Of a DNA stretch of 8,118 nt, positions 5,567 to 8,118 are shown one piece after another. The stretch comes from Phycisphaerae bacterium (GTDB lineage: Bacteria > Planctomycetota > Phycisphaerae > Sedimentisphaerales > SG8-4), in assembly GCA_030614945.1 (NCBI GenBank), contig JAUXAH010000072.1, forward strand, positions 1 through 8,118, read 5' to 3'. The notes under the pieces are model-generated. The model saw only the letters and a list, made by a program, of their open reading frames with translations. It was not told the DNA's origin and made no database searches. Position 1 is the first letter of the stretch. Each line of letters starts with the position of its first letter. Made by a program: the position numbers and the translations under genes.

Positions 5567-5605
5567 ATGGTAATTGGTTAAATGGTAAGCAATTACCAAT
5601 TACCA
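5565..5605 (+). repeat. Intergenic hairpin repeat, copy 1 (pilO-pilP gap)
   Basis: TGGTAATTGGT (5568-5578) pairs perfectly with ACCAATTACCA (5595-5605). Within it, TGGTAAGCAATTACCA (5583-5598) is itself a 6-bp hairpin with a GCAA tetraloop. The two folds exclude each other because they share the right arm. The left half reads as 8-nt units related to ATTGGTTA. It begins at the pilO stop and ends 9 nt before the next gene's Shine-Dalgarno. The same 16-mer recurs at 7547-7562. Confidence 0.7.
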
Positions 5606-5624
5606 ACTTTAATGGAGCTTGGCT

Positions 5625-6308
5625 ATGCTGTCTTTTTTACGTGAGCAAGAACCTGAAGATTCGTTGGTGCCAAAACCGCGCAAGATCGCTGGTAAGAGGC
5701 CTGCTGATAGTACCAAGGAAACGCAAGAGCAAGAATATCTAACCGTAGCGACTCAGGGGAAACAAGTTCGCAAGACCACAATACTGCTTGCTGTTTTGTT
5801 TGGCATAGGCTTGTTGAGTCTTTGGTTTATGATAAAAAAGAGCGCGCCCCAAACAGCGGCAGCGTCCGTCGACACGGAAGAGGTGCAGATTGAGAAGGCG
5901 ATCAAGCGGCTTACCGGCGTTAGGTCCGAAATGTTTAGCCGGATGGATGAGATAGTTAAGAAATTTGATGAGTTTTCGGACGTGCAGCAGGTGCAGGTCG
6001 GTGAGCTTGTGAAAAATCCGTTTGAACTCGAGATGTTTTTGGACAATGTAGGGGAAACTTCCGATACCGAAGGAAGGAGTTCTGATATTGAGGCCGAAAG
6101 GATGAGGCGACAGTGGCTAAGACAGCAAACAAAGAACCTGCAGCTTTTGAGCATTATGCGATCGGACCAGGGCAATTGCTGTATGATTAATGATAGAATC
6201 CTCTATGAGGGAGATTCAATAAGAGGTTTTAAGGTTCGGCAAATTAGCGATAGTTTCGTTAAGCTTGAATCGGAAGGTGTGGAAATAGTATTGAAGCTGT
6301 CGGAATAA
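5625..6308 (+). CDS. pilP: PilP/GspC-like bitopic pilus assembly protein
   Basis: By position and C-terminal domain this 227-residue protein fills the PilP place, linking the PilN-PilO complex to the secretin. It has a charged cytoplasmic segment (1-50), one membrane helix (about 52-70), a helical linker and a KNPFE motif (130-134) like the NPF/DPF seen in PilP. It ends in a small beta domain (about 172-227) with LQLLSIMRSDQGNCCMINDR and EGDSIRGFKVRQIS, the pattern of the PilP/GspC homology region. Typical PilP is a lipoprotein, but no lipobox is present here. The membrane-anchored layout is closer to GspC of type II secretion. Start: the ATG at 5625 has GGAG 7 nt upstream; an in-frame TTG at 5619 is less likely. 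pilT follows after 54 nt. The gene name rests on context and is less sure than its neighbours. Confidence 0.65.
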   Translation: MLSFLREQEPEDSLVPKPRKIAGKRPADSTKETQEQEYLTVATQGKQVRKTTILLAVLFGIGLLSLWFMIKKSAPQTAAASVDTEEVQIEKAIKRLTGVRSEMFSRMDEIVKKFDEFSDVQQVQVGELVKNPFELEMFLDNVGETSDTEGRSSDIEAERMRRQWLRQQTKNLQLLSIMRSDQGNCCMINDRILYEGDSIRGFKVRQISDSFVKLESEGVEIVLKLSE

Positions 6309-6362
6309 AGCTGCCCTTTGTATTTGAAAGTGCACTTGTGAGCTTATTTAGAAGGTTGTGAT

Positions 6363-7472
6363 ATGGTAGGTGTAAAAACCATATTGGCAAAGGCGATAGA
6401 GAAAAAGGCCAGCGATGTGCATATCAACGTTGGGATGCCTCCTGTATTGCGCAAGAATACCGAATTGCTCGATATGGATTTCCCTGCCGTCACCGATAAA
6501 GATGCAAAAGAAATACTTATTACTATGATCGGGCCGGAAAGATTCAAAACCTTTGAAGAGAAAAGAGACCTTGATTTTTCGACAGCCATCGATGACGGCC
6601 ATCGCTTCCGCGTCAATGCTCATTATCAACGTGATACGATTGCAATTTCATTTAGAGTGATTCCGAATCAGATTCCTTCGATAGACGAATTGCACCTGCC
6701 GTCGATAGTCAAAGAGCTGGCGGACTTGCCAAGAGGTTTGGTTCTCGTAACCGGCCATACCGGTTCTGGTAAAAGCACGACGCTCGCTGCGACGATAGGA
6801 TTGATAAATACAAAGTACAGGAAGCGCATAATTACCTTGGAAGACCCTATCGAATATGCGTTAGAGAACAAAAAGAGTATGATAGAACAACGTGAAATCG
6901 GTTCTGATTGTCCGGATTTTGCATCGGGGCTAAGGCACGTATTGCGTCAGGACCCTGATATCATTATGGTCGGCGAAATGCGAGACCTGGAAACTACAAG
7001 CTCAACAATTACCGCTGCTGAAACCGGACACCTTGTCTTTAGTACGCTGCACACTATTAATGCTCCTCAGACTGTTGAGCGTATTATAGATATTTATCCT
7101 GCGAATCAGCAGAACCAGATTCGAACGATGCTGGCTAATACGCTGCAGGCCGTTATCTCGCAGACCTTATTTAGACGGATAGATGAATCGGGGATGGTTC
7201 CGTGTACGGAGATATTGCTGTGTACCTCAGCGGTTAGAAACTGTATTCGTGAGAACAGAATCTACGAGATACCCAATATTATTGAGACTTCCCGCAGGGT
7301 GGGGATGCAGAATATGGATATTAGCGTTGCCGATATGTATTTCAAGGGTTACCTGGACAGGGAAGAGGCAATTGCACGGGCAACCAATCCGGGGAGGATG
7401 GAGAAGGTGCTTACCCCTATGGAGCGGTTTGAAGTTGTCCAGCCGCCTGAAGGGGCTTCGATTTTGCCCTGA
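6363..7472 (+). CDS. pilT: Type IV pilus retraction ATPase PilT
   Basis: PilT is a hexameric cytoplasmic ATPase that drives pilin back into the membrane, powering twitching and DNA uptake. The 369-residue product carries an N-terminal domain starting ILAKAIEKKASDVHINVG (7-24). Walker A is GHTGSGKST (131-139), the Asp box RIITLEDPIEY (155-165), Walker B DIIMVGEMRD (199-208) and the His box STLHTINAPQTVERI (227-241). The PilT hallmark AIRNLIRE appears as AVRNCIRE (290-297), with MQNMD at 315-319. Length fits PilT (about 340-380) and is far shorter than PilB/GspE, and there is no zinc-binding tetracysteine, so an extension ATPase is unlikely. AAGG lies 7-8 nt before the ATG. No pilB is present in the window, so extension must be encoded elsewhere. 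Confidence 0.95.
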   Translation: MVGVKTILAKAIEKKASDVHINVGMPPVLRKNTELLDMDFPAVTDKDAKEILITMIGPERFKTFEEKRDLDFSTAIDDGHRFRVNAHYQRDTIAISFRVIPNQIPSIDELHLPSIVKELADLPRGLVLVTGHTGSGKSTTLAATIGLINTKYRKRIITLEDPIEYALENKKSMIEQREIGSDCPDFASGLRHVLRQDPDIIMVGEMRDLETTSSTITAAETGHLVFSTLHTINAPQTVERIIDIYPANQQNQIRTMLANTLQAVISQTLFRRIDESGMVPCTEILLCTSAVRNCIRENRIYEIPNIIETSRRVGMQNMDISVADMYFKGYLDREEAIARATNPGRMEKVLTPMERFEVVQPPEGASILP

Positions 7473-7482
7473 GCCGCAGGGC
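7466..7482 (+). repeat. Small hairpin across the pilT stop codon
   Basis: GCCCTG (7466-7471) pairs with CAGGGC (7477-7482) around a 5-nt loop that includes the end of the pilT stop codon. No T-run follows, so it is not a clear terminator. Confidence 0.3.
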
Positions 7483-7520
7483 CAACAAATCCACAAAGAG
7501 GGGACCAGAGTAATAAGCAG

Positions 7521-7580
7521 ATTGGTTAATTAGTTAATTGGTTAATTGGTAAGCAATTACCACTCACCAGTTACCAATTA
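7521..7580 (+). repeat. Intergenic hairpin repeat, copy 2 (pilT-pilC gap)
   Basis: Four tandem 8-nt units (ATTGGTTA, ATTAGTTA, ATTGGTTA, ATTGGTAA; 7521-7552) run into the 16-mer TGGTAAGCAATTACCA (7547-7562), identical to 5583-5598. TAATTGGT (7535-7542) can also pair with ACCAATTA (7573-7580). The element ends a few bases before the pilC Shine-Dalgarno. It is the same family and the same relative position as copy 1. Confidence 0.7.
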
Positions 7581-7595
7581 CAAAAGGGTGAGAAT

Positions 7596-8118
7596 ATGTC
7601 CGAAGAATCCTGGCGAAATTATGAAGGTGCGGCTGCAGTTGCAGAAAATCGGCAGCAAGCTCAAACACAAGCGGAACAAAAACAGCGCAAAAAAATTGCG
7701 GCCAAACGTTCTCCCGCGAGCGAGCAGGCAAGCATACTGCAAAAGATACGGAATTTCAGCGTTGAGTTCGGGCCGAGCCGGAAGGATATTCTGAACTTTA
7801 CGAATCAGCTTGCAGTTATGGTCCGGGCCGGTATCAGCCTTCAGGATTCGCTTGAGTCAATAGCAAAGCAGGAAGAGAAGAAAAAATTCAAGGTAATCAT
7901 CACTGATTTGAAAAATCAAATCGAAGCCGGACAAAGCTTTTCGCAGGCGCTTGCCGAGCATCCGCAGGTATTCAGCAATCTTTATATAAATATGGTGGAT
8001 GCAGCGGAGATTAGCGGCTCGCTGAGTGGGATGCTGCAAAAATTGGCAGAGTATCTGGACGGGGAAGCCGAAACTCGCTCACAGGTTAGAGGGGCTATGG
8101 TTTATCCGATTATCATAG
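7596..8118 (+). CDS. pilC: Type IV pilus inner-membrane platform protein PilC (partial, 5' end)
   Basis: PilC is the multi-pass inner-membrane platform of the GspF/PilC family on which PilB and PilT act. Only the first 174 codons are present; the window ends inside the gene (family length about 400). Residues 1-60 form a Gln/Ala/Lys-rich cytoplasmic extension. From about 62 comes the first T2SSF domain: RKDILNFTNQLAVMVRAGISLQDSLESIA (62-90), IEAGQSFSQALAEHPQVFSNLYINMVDAAEISGSL (109-143) and RGAMVYPIII (165-174), where the first membrane helix should begin. The start ATG at 7596 is preceded by AAGGGTGAG. It lies 123 nt after pilT, with a hairpin repeat in the gap. Confidence 0.9.
   Translation, partial: MSEESWRNYEGAAAVAENRQQAQTQAEQKQRKKIAAKRSPASEQASILQKIRNFSVEFGPSRKDILNFTNQLAVMVRAGISLQDSLESIAKQEEKKKFKVIITDLKNQIEAGQSFSQALAEHPQVFSNLYINMVDAAEISGSLSGMLQKLAEYLDGEAETRSQVRGAMVYPIII

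Noticed and set aside
6363..7472. Extension ATPase PilB/GspE instead of PilT
   Set aside because: The protein is too short, lacks the zinc-binding cysteines and carries the PilT-type AVRNCIRE motif.
7546..7794. 82-codon frame overlapping the start of pilC
   Set aside because: It is a shadow in another frame; the pilC frame from 7596 has the GspF/PilC domain and a strong Shine-Dalgarno.

Overview
The window looks like chromosomal DNA from a Gram-negative-type bacterium. It carries most of a type IV pilus assembly operon. My best guess is a planctomycete, possibly of the Phycisphaerae: PilN opens with an INFVPDDY-type motif, PilM and PilN are divergent, and many short interspersed repeats sit in and between genes. 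That placement is inference from memory, not a database result. Moderate GC, strong Shine-Dalgarno sites and sigma70-like promoters are visible throughout.

Left part (1-1360). No long gene lies in 1-428. This stretch does hold a near-consensus promoter (157-184) followed at once by an intrinsic terminator (204-258), which together define a candidate small RNA of about 70 nt. On the opposite strand the same DNA reads as a 39-codon ORF with a very good Shine-Dalgarno site. I see nothing else in 1-107 or 258-428. A minus-strand gene (429-1034) encodes a three-pass membrane protein with a Lys/Ala-rich, histone-H1-like tail, driven by a textbook promoter (1126-1155). The gap up to gpsA holds a repeat segment with perfect 9-bp inverted ends (1246-1344).

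Middle (1361-3222). gpsA (glycerol-3-phosphate dehydrogenase, phospholipid synthesis) appears intact but carries two extra stretches, each made of short tandem repeats. The next 750 nt lack a convincing gene. They contain a 9-nt repeat, two hairpin-forming inverted repeats, and a probable promoter and structured leader in front of the pilus operon.

Right part (3223-8118). Six collinear genes read rightward: pilM, pilN, pilO, a pilP/gspC-like gene, pilT and the first part of pilC, which is cut by the window end. PilM (cytoplasmic, actin-like) with PilN, PilO and the PilP-like protein would form the inner-membrane alignment complex. PilT is the retraction ATPase and PilC the inner-membrane platform on which pilus motors act. 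No pilin, secretin or extension ATPase (PilB) gene is visible here. Two intergenic gaps in the operon hold copies of one hairpin-forming repeat family, and pilM contains an in-frame palindrome near its C-terminus. The most unusual theme of the window is this set of small repeats lodged in frame in conserved genes and between operon genes, together with the promoter-terminator small RNA locus.
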